64,000 nt of DNA from Prinia subflava (GCF_021018805.1 NC_086283.1:58729775-58793774); one strand, 5' to 3'; shown: positions 34,501 through 47,900, numbered from the stretch's first letter. The notes: generated by a model from the sequence alone, not told the origin. Program-made: numbers and translations.

Positions 34501-36919
34501 TATAATAAGCAAGGCAATTTTGTACAACAGGTCAAACAGTCTACGAATGCAATTTATCAGTACCAGAGGGATATGACAAGAAATTGTAGCATAGGAGGGC
34601 CTTGTTGCATTTAAGGAAAGGGAATGCTGTGAAACCCTTCTTCCTATTGCTCTTTGGTCTTGCCTGAGCACTCAATTTAAGGTTGAAGGTGGAACTAAAT
34701 TCTCATTTTGTATGCTTGTTAGGAAAATCATGTTGTTCTCATTATTCTTTAATCTGTGTCTCTTTAAAAAGGGTGGATGAACTCTTTATGTCAATCTAAC
34801 ATATTTAGCTACTCAGTGTTGCTAGCAGCATTATTCCAGGAATTCTCCATGCTAGGAAGCTCTTAAAGTCCTAGGACTTAAGTATTGGATGCAAAAGGCA
34901 TTGAGAAAGTCACATTTAATATCTTAATTCGTGTAAGCTCGTTCCAGAATTATCTGGTTGCCTGTGATTATAGTTTCTGCACAACGTGAGATAATTAACC
35001 ACAGCAACAACAAAATCATGTTAAATACCATCCAGTAGTCCACGTTACTTGTGAAATTAAAACCCCCAAATATTTCTTTCCAAGCTTTTTGTGCCCTGCT
35101 GCTCTGCTGCTAACAGTAATGCTAAAGGTCACTTGGTATGAATCACTTCACACAGTGAATCACTTCACACAGTGCTCTGTGTCAGCAACCAGTCAAATCC
35201 TGCATCTGCTTTGGTGAAACCTGCCATTCAGACCTGCTCTGGAGTAAAGAACACGGGTATCACAGGCAGATGGTCTCAAAATGACCTTTCTTTAGCCTCT
35301 GAAAACCTTCTCAGCAGATTTATTACTGTGGCACACAACAGGGCTTTAGAGCTGAACAGAGTCAAGTGCTGCAGTAGATGAGATCTAAGGAGATGAAGAG
35401 CTAGGGGTTTTTTTTCACAGATGTGTAAATGTGTGGGCAGGGCTCAGCTTTGCTGACTCCTAGCTGCTGGGGAGGAGCAGCAGGTGAAGGAAGTGATGCA
35501 TACTTACAGCTTTATGCTTTCTTCCCTTGGGCCATATCAGGAAGGACATGTGGCTGTGTCCGTGGCACCTCCACCCTGGTACTGCCGTGAAGGCACAGCT
35601 CCCCACCTATCCTTGTGCATGGTTCCAGCTCTGCAATCAGTGAGGGACAACTCAGTGTCCTTGCATTGGGACTGGCTTCTGGGTTTGTTTTATGCTACAT
35701 ATGCAGCAGTGTGGTATGAAATGCTTTACTGCTAAGTTGAGGGAATGGAAAGCGAGCAGTGAAGTTGATCATTTCGATCTTAAAGGCAAGATTTTTAAAA
35801 TCACAAGTGGAACACCTTCCAGTAGAATACTTTTCTCCCCTCCCCCTGGGATTATCTGTGTACCAAATTTACCGGAAAGATACACTGTGGGGAAGGAATT
35901 ACCTTCCCACTGCTTTCCAACTAGACCAAGTGAAAAGCAGGCTGTTTCAAGAATTTAAGTTTTGCCAACAATAATTTTGCTGTCTCCAAAGAGCTCCACA
36001 CAGGTGTCTGCCAAATGTTTATATATGTCCTGGGGAGCTATTTATTCAAGTGTTTTCATTTGGAACTGGGTAGCACACAAAAGGGTGCAAGTGCATGCTT
36101 ACTGCTATGTGGAAACCACTAGCTCAGCAGATGCAAGCACTTTCCCAAGCTTTGTGAGCATTCAGAATTTCAAGCTGCATGGGAAATGGCCAGAGTCACA
36201 AAACCTTGGCAGTGCTAATCTGGTAGTGATGAGTCATTGCTTGCTGGTAATAGAATTCTTTAAAGAAAAGAGTGAGTCATCTTTTGCAGTACCAAGCAGG
36301 AATTAAATTGCCTCTGGGCATAGAATTACAGGAAAGTAAAGCCAGGGAAATCCTTTTAGTGCTGCAGTAAAAGCACACAGATTACAGGTGCTGATGCTAA
36401 ATTGATCAGTCAAAGAGAACAGGAGAGGCATGTGACTCTTAGTGCTAGCCAGCAGAACAATTTTAGCTAGAATGTCCTAGATGACCTCTCAGTAGAATAT
36501 TATGTATGCTTTGTTGCTAACCTGGTTTCTGACATAGGAATCTTGTCCAAGTCTGCCAGAACCATCTGAAAGCAGTCTTTGTGATAGCACAAAATCTTAT
36601 CTCAAAGCATTTTTAAACTGGTCCTAAATTTGGTATTTAAAGAAAGTACATAGAGTGGAGAATTTTGTGGCAGCAGGGAATCACCATCCAGTGATTCACC
36701 AATCACACCCTCTGGAATATGGGGAAGAACATAACTGAGCAGCTTAAAAGAAACCTTTCTGTCCTCTTGATGTGGAGTTGCTATAAGAACTGTGCAGTCT
36801 CCTTATGTAAAATAACACCTGCACTTCAAGGGCTGCCTGAAATTTGTATAATGCTGTAGATTGAAACTTGTATCTTATATCCTCTGTGCCTTGTCTTGTG
36901 ACAGTAAAACGTGTTTGTT
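31572..36919. other. Unique AT-rich non-coding stretch
   Basis: No gene or recognised repeat family. It has a perfect 17-bp tandem duplication at 35140-35173. The open frames at 32468-36306 are short, lie on both strands and show no domain. Confidence 0.5.
35140..35173. repeat. Perfect 17-bp tandem duplication
   Basis: gaatcacttcacacagt occurs twice head to tail (35140-35156, 35157-35173) with no mismatch. Confidence 0.95.
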
Positions 36920-37115
36920 TCATAGAATCACAGAAGGGCTGAGGTTAGAAAACCATCCAGAGAGTCTGAATCCAGGCTTATGACTAAAATAAGGATCAGC
37001 TAGAGCAGGTTGCTCAGAGGTGTGTCCAGATCAGTCATGGCCATCTTCAAGATAAAGATTTCACAACTTCTCTGGCCAGCCTTTTCCAGTATTTGATCAT
37101 ATTCCAAGTAACTAA
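36920..37115 (-). mobile_element. CR1 3'-end fragment
   Basis: It begins 'catagaatcacagaagggct', the reversed CR1 octamer tail. It continues through the conserved 3' UTR with 'agagcaggttgctcagag', 'gtgtccagatcagtcatgg' and 'ccttttccagtatttgatca'. Truncated near 37115. Confidence 0.85.
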
Positions 37116-40100
37116 GTTTTCTTGTAATTTTTTTTATTACTTTTTTTCTCAGATTTGCTGTATATAATTCATCTATAGCTAGACTGGAGTCTCAAAATGG
37201 CTGCAGATGCATCACTCATCAGCAATAAAGGGCTGGTGTTCTTCTGTGCTTTACTCAACCATCCCACCAGTACAGGGTGTCTACCAGCTTAGGGTATAAT
37301 TCATCAGAGGGGCTTTGCAGGTTGCTGCTGTGAAAGTTGTACACGCTGTGCCACTATCTATCAGGCAGCCTGACCTATGCCATGATGCATTTCTGTAAGT
37401 GCAGCAGTGCCATGCTGCTGCTTAAAGCAACCACCTCATCACACAGAATGAGCTGATATGCCTGTGGGAGGGTTCATGTTACTGGGGCTTGGCACTTCTT
37501 GCAGTCTGCTCACACAGTGTCTCCAGCATACCTGATTTCTCAGTTCATCTCTGACTCCTGTATGTACAGTCTGGGAGTGCCCATGACATAAAACTGCTTT
37601 TCCCAGGCCTGGTCTTTCTCTAGAGTAAATTAAGGGCTAAGGGTAGGTGTGCCTTTTTTTCAGTCTCTGTCACAGTGATAAAGTGTAGACACGTTTGTTT
37701 TTAGGGCACTTTTTGAGGCATGTACTGCGTTCTGTCCAAAAATGTTCCCATCTGTTCTCAAGCTTCTGGCTTTGGCAGCCTGTTGGTTCAGACTGGTAAC
37801 ACATCCCAGGTCTGGTCAGGAGGACCCCAAAACCTCATAAGAGCAGAGGAATCTTATTACTTATCCCTGACGTCAAATGCTGGAATGACAGATGCCCAAA
37901 CATGGGTCATACCAGCACCCTCTTTTAATGTGTTATTCTTTCTTTTGGTAACAGTGGCACATCATCAAAGTTTTATAAGGAGACAAAGTTCACAGGCAAT
38001 TTGGAAAAAATCAAATTTTCCAAAGCTTTGGCAGCTGTACTGACCAGTACAATTGATGCCCAGTTTATGTTACCAAACTGAAATGGCAAACGCTGCCTGG
38101 CAATTTGTATCATTGTGCTTAAAGTATTTTTCATTGTCTTTTCCAGGTCTCTCTTTTCTCAGGAGAAGTTGGGGATGCTGAGATACACAGACAAACTGAA
38201 CCTTCCCTGGTCTTCTCCAACTCTGAGTTAAGGAAAGTGGATGTCAAGTGTGCAATAAACTTGGGGCCCGTTAGACAATCCTTAACGAGCTGGCCTGGCT
38301 CCTTTCTGAACTGAGATGAATACAGGTTTCAAAGTAGGACGTGATGACATTTAAGCAGTGCATGGGAAATTGTGTGGAATATTTCCGTAGTGGGTAGATT
38401 TGTAGGTGTGGGTAAATTTGGAGGTCACACATTTTGAGATACATTTACATTGACCTCTGTAATTTATATAATCTGTCTAAATCACTGAAGTATCTTAGTT
38501 CCTTTGGATCATGAGGACTCTTTTAGAGTTTGTAGGAGAATATCAGTTCAATTATGAAACTACTTGACTGTGGTTTTCCGATTATATTCACCAAGTACTC
38601 CAAAATCTGAATTTCTAGTTTCCATATGTGTGCATGTGTACGTGTATGATCTGTTTTCATGCAATGTCAGTTTTTTCAGGTCCCTGTGGAGAATTTCCTG
38701 CAAGAAGGTAGAATATGAAAACGATTTATAAAAGGTGCTAATACTAGGTTTGAGAATACTTGTGCTCTTGTGTGAACACAGTAAAGAGTGGCTTCTGCAT
38801 TTGCTGTAGCAGAAGGGAAAGAAGCCTGTACAACATGAGTACTTGATGGTACTTTAGGTATCAGTTTAGAAGAAGACTCACTCATGTTGCTAGACATTTG
38901 CTGCCCATGTTGTTGCACAGCAGGTGCATGAGCATAAAAATATTAGTGAGTTGTGTGCAAAGATGGTCCTTATTTCCAGCATTAGCAACAGATAAGACTC
39001 ATAATATGTCTCATTTCCTGACAGCTTGTCAAAAGCACTGGTGAGCAGTACTGAAGCAGGGGTTCAGAACATGGGACCTCAGGGCCAGCTTTTTGACTGC
39101 TAAATGGGGACAGTGACTTTTCTCCCACCATATTTGACAGTTTATGCTGAAAGACAAGATCTGTTTTACATTACATATATCAGGTGCAAACTGGTGGAAA
39201 AATGACACTTCTGAAATTATTCTTTAGCAGTTTCTGCATTGACTATCTTTTGCCATTATTTGGGTACGGGCAGGAGAACAGAGGGAAAGGAGCACAGGCA
39301 ATGTGTCTATTTACCATTTCATCATTCACAACACGATGATCAATCTGAACAACTGGAAACATGGTTGTCACTGTCAAATACTGAGTGTGTGACATTTTGT
39401 TTTCCTTTGCTATGCCTGCTGGATGGTTTTGTTGCTACATGCATGCTGTCTTCCTCCTTTCTACTTTCCAAGTAGGAATTGGAGGTGAATGTTTGTCATT
39501 TGCTTCTGGCTGTTTACAAAGCATTAGCCTTTACATTTTTTTCATTTTAACAGCTATTTGTCTCATTTTCTTTTTGTCTTTCAGCTCAGTGTCCCTGTGC
39601 TTGCCTTGATTCCCACTGGGATTTCAGAGGTATGGAGCAGCAGCAGCAGCGCTTATCTGCTGACTAACAGGTTCATGAGAACTCTGTAAGTTCTTGTTGG
39701 TCTTGTTTGGCTTTACTTTGTGTCTAGAGGACTATACACTGGTGTTGTAAGTATGTCTGAAGTTTCTGTCCTCTGCTGTGCTTCTGCAAAGAGCTGCATG
39801 TCCCACCAGATGGAGTAAGATAAACAGCAAATTCACAGCCTTTGATATGTGCTGGTTTCCAACACAATTTGAATAAAAACTGGATGTCATATGGTTAACA
39901 GTGTATATATAGGCTGTACTCAGCTGATTGGAAGGGCCAGATACTTGCCTCTGCTTTGCAGTTCTGTAACATAGTGTTAACTGGGATGGCACATGTCTCA
40001 GAAGCAGATTAACATTAACAGTCAACTGGAAATCATGTATTTCCCCAAGGCCCACAGGCACCCTGTTGTTCTACAAAGAGAGATAAATCAGGGAAGAATG

Positions 40101-41170
40101 TCAGTAATTCTTAGGGAATTAGCTATTCAGTCTTTTATTAACCAAAAAAAAAAAGTTTTATTTTTCCATAATTCAACATCTTTCCATATAGAACAGAAAC
40201 AATGTCACAAGTAGAAACCCTGCAGAATTCTGCAGAACATTTTGCAAACATAAACACCAAACCTTGGGTGGCCTACACAATCAAAAATACGTGTCTTTTC
40301 AGTTGCCAGCAGCAGCAGTATGCCAAGAACTGAGTCAGAAATTACCCCCAGGAAGTTTGTTTTTGAAAATAGGCAGGTTGTATTAGGATGCATGGTGAGC
40401 CTGTGGGAGTAAGAGGCTATCCACGTATTGTCAGTTTGAATGTCATTTTTGTGCTTGCATAGGCTTGTAGATTGTGACAGGGCCCTTGGAAATGCCAGAG
40501 AAATAATAATAATAAAAAAGACAGCTAGGGATCTAATACATATTGGGGTTTTTTTTTGTTTGTTTGTTTTTTGGTGTTTTTTTGGGGGTTTTTTTGGTTT
40601 TTTTTAATTTTTTTTCCATTTTTAAATACAGTTCCTGCTTCTGTGAGCAAACTAGGAAAACTTGTAGCTTTCCTGCTTGAAAACTCCCATAGCTTCTCCT
40701 ATATAGTCATTCATGTTCCTGGTGCTATGTTTTGTTACCTCTGCAGAAGATTATTCTGCTTTCTTTCCCTTGGTAAACCACTGGTTTTTTTCCCCTGTCT
40801 TTTTTGCTACAGTTTGGGCTTTATTCAGTGACTGAGATCATAAATGTATGTGCTTGTATTTTAACTGTTAGCAGCGATCTTGCAAGTATCTTGAGTTAAA
40901 AACATGTTCAGGTGGTTTTTTACAGGACTTCTGACATGAAGCCATAATGCAATGTTGTTGAATAAACTATCCATACAGAATGCTAAAAGGTGGAACTTGT
41001 ACTGGAACTGTGCTTCTGATAAAACTGTATAAAAATTAAAATTTTCAAGGTACATTTATCATACAGAGTTGTTCACTCACAATCCTATCCCTGAAAAAGA
41101 AAAACAAACAATAAAAGAAAAGAAACCTCCCCAAACCCTCTCATATTACAAATATGTGCATTACTTAATC
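37116..41170. other. Unique non-coding stretch
   Basis: No gene is supported. At 38238-38300 'gcaataaacttggggcccg ... gagctggcctggctcc' looks like an ERV R-U5 scrap, unproven. A 45-bp segment at 39585-39629 has a strong pyrimidine-rich acceptor and a GTATGG donor, with one frame open, but too little to call an exon. A T/G low-complexity tract lies at 40546-40622. Confidence 0.45.
40546..40622. repeat. T/G-rich low-complexity tract
   Basis: Runs of T broken by G and GTTTG units, like the tract at 20985-21096. Confidence 0.9.
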
Positions 41171-41206
41171 TGTATACATATATATATGCATGTATGTATG
41201 TATATA

Positions 41207-41239
<33 letters not shown>

Positions 41240-41243
41240 ATGG
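41171..41243. repeat. TATG/TG microsatellite
   Basis: TATACATATATATATG followed by TATG units, a TG run and more TATG units. Confidence 0.95.
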
Positions 41244-41364
41244 TAAGATTATGTAACTGCTGTTTCTTTCCCTTTCTATTTTAGTTTCTCAGCATGACTG
41301 CAGTTGTCTACAGAGATAATTGGAATATTTTTGCTCCTGTTGCCCTAAAGAAGGAGGACAGAAA

Positions 41365-41475
41365 TGTTGTTGCTGTTTCACAGATGAAAAGAAAAGAGGT
41401 CAAGTGGATTTTCTCAAGGTCACACAATGACATCTGCAGCAGAGCTGTGATTTGGAGCCAAATCTCCTGAACCAC
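41365..41475 (-). mobile_element. Ancient MIR/CORE-type SINE fragment
   Basis: The plus strand reads 'tgtttcacagatgaaaagaa', 'gaggtcaagtggattttctc', 'aaggtcacacaatgac' and 'gcagagctgtgatttggagc'. These correspond in order to the core and 3' part of MIR-like SINEs (acagatgaggaaa, aggtcacacag, cagagctgggatt). The order fits a reverse-complement insertion. The head with the polymerase III promoter is not seen. Strongly decayed, as expected for an amniote-age element. Confidence 0.65.
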
Positions 41476-43059
41476 AGAATTTGGACCATTAAAAGCTCAG
41501 AATATATCAGATGTAACAACCATGAAGACATCCAAATCAAATGCATAGTTTTTATGCACTTCCCCTCTGCACCCCACCCCCCCAACATAATAGCAAATTG
41601 TGGCCTTTTCTTGAGCAATGCTCCAGCAATATAATAGCTCTTTATCATTATAATCTGCAAAGCTTGATTGGACTGCTCATCTAGTCCCATATTTGTTGGT
41701 ATAGGAATGCTGCACAGGAACCACTATTTTAAAAAAAATATCTATTTTTAAGTACATATGTGCCTCATTGTTTTTTTCTTTAAATTAACTGGGTAATGAA
41801 GGCTAAGACAGGCTAATACATTTAGCCTGGTCATGAAAGGAAGGATTCCAGGTCTTTCTCAAATTCTATCTTTAAAATGCACCTATGGTGAACTACTTTC
41901 AGAAAAAGTTTAATTTGTCATGCCCAGAGCCATTATGTGTAGTAGTCATCTATTTTTCCTGTGTGCTCTACTGTCTCCCTGCTCTTGTTTGGCTTTTTTC
42001 CTTCAAACAGTCAGCATATTCGGACAGAACAACTTTTTCTGCTATTCTACACAGACTATAGGCTTTGGCAGCCTATTGAAATACAAATCAGAAATAGGCA
42101 GTTGCATCCTCAATGCCCTTCCCTTTTCCCCACAAAGTGGAGTTGTCTCCATTGGCTTAAATCAGCACGTAAGCCTGACAGGCTGCCAGTGCTCTGCAGA
42201 CTGAGTGGTTCTGCTTACCACATTTTGGGGCAGTTCTCCTCTGATATCTTAAATAACCTGATTTTCTGACAGTTTGGTCTACCTACTTTAGCACTCAGCT
42301 CTTGCATTTTAACCTTGTGAGGGTTATCCTCTATCTCTTGTGCGCTGATTAGCTGAGAAACTGGAGCTAGGTTAGTTCTGTGCGCAGAACTGTAACAGCT
42401 TTCCCCCGCACCTGGCAGTTTCTGTTCTCATTGACAAATCTCAGCTCCAGAGACACTCACTCTGCCTTTTTTCTTTTTTATTTCTTTTCTTCTTGTCCTT
42501 TTTGTTTTTGGCAGGTTGGGCTGCTTCTGAACAATGTTCATTTAGGGTCATATATCTGCTGGCTGCAAAGATTCTGCTGACTTCTGCTGCTTCCCTGACT
42601 CATTTTGTCCCTTGCAAACAGCCGGAGATAGGCTCTCTCTCTTCACCGCAGTGGATGACTCAAGCAAAGGATATAGATATGTATGGCTCTGAACTCTGGA
42701 GGCCACAGTACTCAGCAAACTTTTCTGGACTCAGTGGCTTCCTGTCTTCGTTCACTGAAGGAAAATCAGAGGGAAATGTTATATGTAGTGGATTAGTAGG
42801 TCCCTTGGTCTCTAAGCATTCATTTTTGTGGAGAGAAAAATTGTTCTGAGATTGGAGGATTTGCAGTCCCAAGTAAATGTGAAATAAGTAAGTGATTTAT
42901 TTCACTTGAGTTGGACTTGTTGGTCTGTTTTGAGAAAATCACTGTGTTGCACTATTATGCTTCCACTGATATGGCATTGAAATGCACTACCAGGTATATC
43001 TCCCTCAGCACTTTAGTCATATCCTCCACTGGTTTTGACAAATGCATTGAAGTGACTAG
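41476..43059. other. Unique non-coding stretch with one acceptor-linked open frame
   Basis: No known gene. At 42470-42513 a very long pyrimidine tract ends in 'ttggcag'; the open frame behind it is listed separately. The frames at 41920-42269 overlap on the same strand and have no domain. Confidence 0.4.
42514..42849 (+). other. Open frame behind a strong splice-acceptor-like site (unconfirmed)
   Basis: About 45 bases of near-pure pyrimidine precede 'ggcag' at 42513. From there a frame stays open for 111 codons to a TGA at 42847. The peptide has no domain, signal or repeat that I recognise. It could be a terminal exon of a transcript (possibly a long non-coding RNA) or chance. Confidence 0.15.
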
Positions 43060-43250
43060 GGGCATTGGAATACACTCCTCAGGGAAGTGGGGAATCACCA
43101 TCCCTGGAGCTATTTAAAAAACATGCAGAGGTGGTGCCAAGGACATGGTTTAGTGGTGGACATGGCAACGCTAGGTTAATCGTTGGACTTGATGTCTTAG
43201 TGGTGTTTCCCAGCCTTAATGATACCACAGTTCTATGGTGCTATGATTCC
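43060..43250 (+). mobile_element. CR1 3'-end fragment
   Basis: Conserved CR1 3' UTR blocks occur in order: 'ggggaatcaccatccctgga', 'gacatggtttagtggtggac', 'gctaggttaatcgttggact', 'tgatgtctta' and 'ccagccttaatgatacc', then the degenerate octamer tail 'ttctatggtgctatgattcc'. Confidence 0.93.
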
Positions 43251-44589
43251 AAATGTCTGCAAACTCTGTATGCAGATGAAGTTTGTGACTCTGGCATTGT
43301 TGACAAAGAAATACTATTTTTGAAGTAAAAAGAAACCAACACAAGAACAAAACATGGTGGCTTTGAATGGATGCCTGGAAAATGGTGAGAACATGCCAAG
43401 TTATATATTTTTCCTAGTAACATACTTGTTTGCATCTGCTGTGGGGATTTTCTGAATAAATTATTTATTTCTGTTTAAGAGAATCTGTTCTTAGCATTTC
43501 TCTGCTATTCTTCACGTTCTAGTAAACTTAAAGAATTCAGAAGTACTTTTGACAAGAAGTACTACCAGCATGATGAGACATTGTATGATTACCTCCTGAT
43601 GATTATTTTGATCCTGGTCTCTCATTTTTTGCATAATGCCTCTTGGAAATCATGGTGACTTGGTGATCACTCCAGAAGAGCTCACTTTCTTCTGCAGCTT
43701 CCATGTGACCTCACAGGTCACTTCTAACATTCCCAGTCTGTTTTAGCCATTCTATTCTTTAGATATTTGAGAGATTTTGAACAGCTCAGCAGAACAGAGA
43801 CATTTTTCCTACTTCTGTCTTAGGTCCTGCTTTATGTTATGCTCTCTGGCCAAAAACGGGCATGTAATTCTAAAGAAGATAACAGAAACTGACTGTTTTG
43901 CAAAGGTGTATTTCTATATGAATGTGTGCTCACAGAATCATCAGCAAAGGTACTGGCAAAACCAGGTTTAATACAAAAGTGAAATCATAATGAAGGTAAT
44001 TGCTCAGCTCACTCTACTACTTGCTGTGTGGTTAAAGCATACAGATGAAAAATTGGACTGAATCATAATATCAATAAATCTGAAATTAAAATCAACCAAA
44101 AATTATCTGTGTAGAGCCTGGAGATGGAAAAGAAGTATAAAGACGGGAAAGGGTAAGGATGAAAAAAAAAAAAAGGGAGGCCCTCCCACAGAGTCATAAG
44201 TCTCAACATAGACTCCTGTGCAAAACTTAGCTCTGGACCTGAACAGTAGTTTGTGCCTAGAGAGTTCAACAGCACTAAAACAACCATCTAATTTAAACAA
44301 TTTACAAAAGATTCTATAGACTTCACTTCAAACCCTATTTATAGGCCTAGCTTATTAATCTAAAGCACTTAAGAGATTCTAGGTACATTTTCTGCAGCAC
44401 TTTCAGACAGACGTAGGGTAGCTACAAGGTACCTGTAAAAATTCTCCCTCGAGCTCAGTGAAGTGCTTGTGTCAGGTGTCTGCATCTTCTCAACTGGCAA
44501 AGGTTTGAGCCTCGAGGAGTGGGAGTATTGGCCCAGGCTTTGTGATCATTCTTTGGCAGTGGTCCCTCAAGTACAGCAAATCTGAGAGT
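43251..44589. other. Unique non-coding stretch
   Basis: No gene. A 13-base A run lies at 44162-44174. Confidence 0.5.
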
Positions 44590-44992
44590 TCTCTGGCTCT
44601 GAGAGGCCCCAGTCAAAGGGAGGTTGCTGGTTACTGCCCACCGTGGTCCAGGAGAGCTCAAAGGGTCTCACTCAGCACCACTATTTATAAGCTCACATGA
44701 GAATTTGCTGTAAACACATTAACATCCTGGCCACAATTCAAGTTGGTAACTTCCTTTTAAAGTTCAATAACAAAAATGTTGCTCCCCTTGGCTTGTTTTT
44801 CAGGTGAAAAAAAAATGTTTCCAGTGGTGTCTGGTAATACCGGGAGCTTTTCAGACAGCACCAGCTCCTGGGAGCAGACAGTGTTTCTCATAAGCTCAAG
44901 AGGAGCTGAGCTCAGGTGCTGTTCAAGAATAAGGCCTAATGAGTATTTCTGAGATCACAGTGTGGCCAGAGGTTCAGGACAGGGAGAAATGG
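44590..44992. repeat. Unclassified dispersed repeat, copy 2
   Basis: This is the partner of 2268-2672, in the same orientation; shared blocks are given there. The copy may start earlier (about 44455), where 'ggtttgagcctcgaggag' and an LTR-like composition occur, but the first copy has no clear match for that part. The minus-strand frame at 44455-44661 lies in it and is not a gene. Confidence 0.6.
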
Positions 44993-47900
44993 ACTACCAG
45001 GCTTTCTAATGTTGCTGGGATGGGGTTTTTTTTCAGTGTGTTTTGTGCAATTTTTGGTTTGAGTGGGTTTTAAGTTGCTGTTGCTTTCGCTCTAATGGGC
45101 CAAAACCAACTTCTGACTTCTAATGGAAGGATATTTGTGTAAAGGAATTTTTTTTTTCAGTTCTCACTTTCCCTATTTTGATGGAAAAAGAGACTATGGG
45201 CTGAAATATTGTATTTTCACTCAGAGCGAAAGAAATACTTTAAATGTTTTTTTCAACTTCAGAAGAAATTTTGAAAATGCTGGTTGAGGAACCTCCAATA
45301 TGCAGATTGGACTTGCTGTCATGTAAGCATCTGTTTTCTGACAAATATTCCTTGACACACCTTCTGTCCATAATTAATCTCATAAAGAAAGCAAACACTA
45401 AAAAAGGTACTCAGCCTACAAAACGAAAATCAGAAGTCCTTCACTGGTGTAAACAGTCTTCAAATGCAATTCAAACAACCATTTTCATTAATCATCTTTT
45501 TAATTTATAATGTTATAGTAGAGTAAAATGCAAAATATTATTATTCTATTCACTTAATTGAAATGCAAAATTACAAGGGAAAATGGAAGACCATTCTGAT
45601 CTTTTTTATACTGTCACATGGAAAAGATTTTGTTCCTAATTACAGCAGGAAGTATATTTGGAAAACACTATTCTGCTGTCCTAAGCATCTTCATCTACGT
45701 ATAAGGTTGATTCCTTTGCCAGACTTTTAGTCAATTTTGCTTCCCCACTCTAAAGTCTTCCTTTGAGGTAGTCCTCGTTTTCCCTGCCTGTCTGGACTGT
45801 CCTTATTACTGGCCTATGAGTTTTCACCAAAAGTGTTCAACCCATTTCAGAAGGACTATGCTCCAAAGAAATACTGTTCTCTTAGAATTTCTGCTAAGGC
45901 TGGCTGAAACAGAAGATTACTTTTTTCTCCCAGTAAATCCATCCCTGTACAGTGTTGGTTTTTCCACAGTAGTCCAACACTACTTATGAAGTTTCATAGC
46001 TTGCAGGCTGCTCCAGACTTTGCAGAGTCTGGAATGGAACTGTAGTATTGTCCAGCCTGTTATTTCCAACAGGTGATTGTTTTGGACCCTAGTTCATGTT
46101 CAAAGTCTTCCTTTCTTCATCCTCATCTGGTGGAATAAGTGGCATGCCACCATAGACAGCTGTCCTGCAAATAAGAGGACTAATAAACTTTGGTACTTAG
46201 TGGCAGCTGCTAATATGGGCCCTGATTGTAATTTTTGTGCCCCTGAAGACCTTTTCTTTTCCCAATCAAGCTGGCTGAAAGCTTGGGGATGCTCAGAGTG
46301 CCATGGTCTAATGCAATGAATATGCCATTTCTGATCTCTGACTGCTGCTGTTTGTGCTTACTGCAGCTGAGTCCATAGCAACTGCAGTGGTGAATTTGAA
46401 TAGTTTAACATATCATCCTGAAGATGTGTGTGACTATTTCAAAGTATTCAGTTGTTTGGACATGCCTGGCATTGCTAATTGCTATTTTATGTGCCTAGAA
46501 TGGATATTATGCCTTAGAGCATCTGCCTGTAGAAATAGAAATAATTAATCCACCTGCAGTATCCCAGAAAATGCCTGCAGGGTGTCCACAGAGCCCCAGG
46601 GCTCCATTCTGCTCCCATCAATATCTGGCTGTGAGGATAACATGCTTATAAATTGCAACAAATTTGAGGCACCCACGCTGAAATGTAGTGCTTAAGTGAA
46701 GAGAGAAGAGGGCATAAAGGGCAGTGAGGAAAGGCAATTTAAAAGGATGAAGTTGCTCTTGAACTGCTTGATTTGCTTCCTTCTTTAGGGGTGAATTAGA
46801 TTGAAGAACAGACCCTACAAGCCTACTGCTAGCGTACGTCAGCAGAAACTCTAACCCTGAATCTCTACAGTTCAGTAGCTTTTAAGCTAATTCCTCTGCC
46901 TTTCCTCTGGTGTGGTGTAGCTATGTGATGTATGCATAGGACCAGCTGTCTGCTGCATTCCTCCTCTGTTGGGGTGTGTGTATGCTGTGGCACAGGCAGT
47001 CTCCTCACGGGTTGGAATTGTCAGCATGTTGTCTGGCACTGCCCTGTTGGCCTCCACCAGGTCCTGCCACTGCAGTACAACATCAAAGCCTTTGCTCCTG
47101 CAAGACCATTCCTTGTTTTACCTCAACCAAATGAAGGTTCTCCCCCTAGTCACAGTCCTGAGGCAATAGCTCTTCTACATTTGCAGGATCAAATGTTTAT
47201 TTTACCTGTTCCATCGAGTCATATCCATTTTTGTCTCATCCTTATAGGTTTAGTTATAATCTTCATATATGGACCATGGAGGATAGATTTCATCAACTGT
47301 GGAGGACAAATTATGAGATGGTTAACTAATGGCTGTATTAAGATTGAAGCTTGTGCCTTACCAATAGCATTAAAACCTTTGTTTTATTACTATTTCTTGA
47401 ATATTCTGATTTCATACAGCTCTTTAGCTAGTATGAAATGAGCTGTTTTTTAAAAGCTTGTAAGAAGAGGATGCAGGAGCCTCTCTTGAGCCTCTGAGCT
47501 GACATGGGAATACCAACTGAAATAACGTTTTAATGGATACCTAACAGACATACTGCTGGACAAAGCAACACACTGAGTATAGCAGTATGTTGTTGTTTGA
47601 GGTTTTTTGCAAATATAAGAACTAAATCTCATATTCCACCTACAAAAAGATATTAGTCCTTGTCAAAAAGCCCTGAAAAAAAAAAAAGGGAAATAATGCT
47701 GGTTTAATTTTTGCTGGTTGACCATTGCTTTTAGTTATATAGGCTAGAGAAGCTAGAGGTTAGATAAATAAATTGGAATCATTATTTGTATAAAGCCAGT
47801 GAGCTGGAATTCCCACTGACTCTATTTCTGTCACATTTCTTTCCACCTCTTTTATTGCCTATTGTTTCCAGATTCAAAGAATAGGCAATGTAGAATGAAA

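Noticed and set aside
46932..47441. A 169-codon plus-strand frame
   Set aside because: No domain, no clear splice or promoter context, and a second frame overlaps it on the same strand; likely chance.
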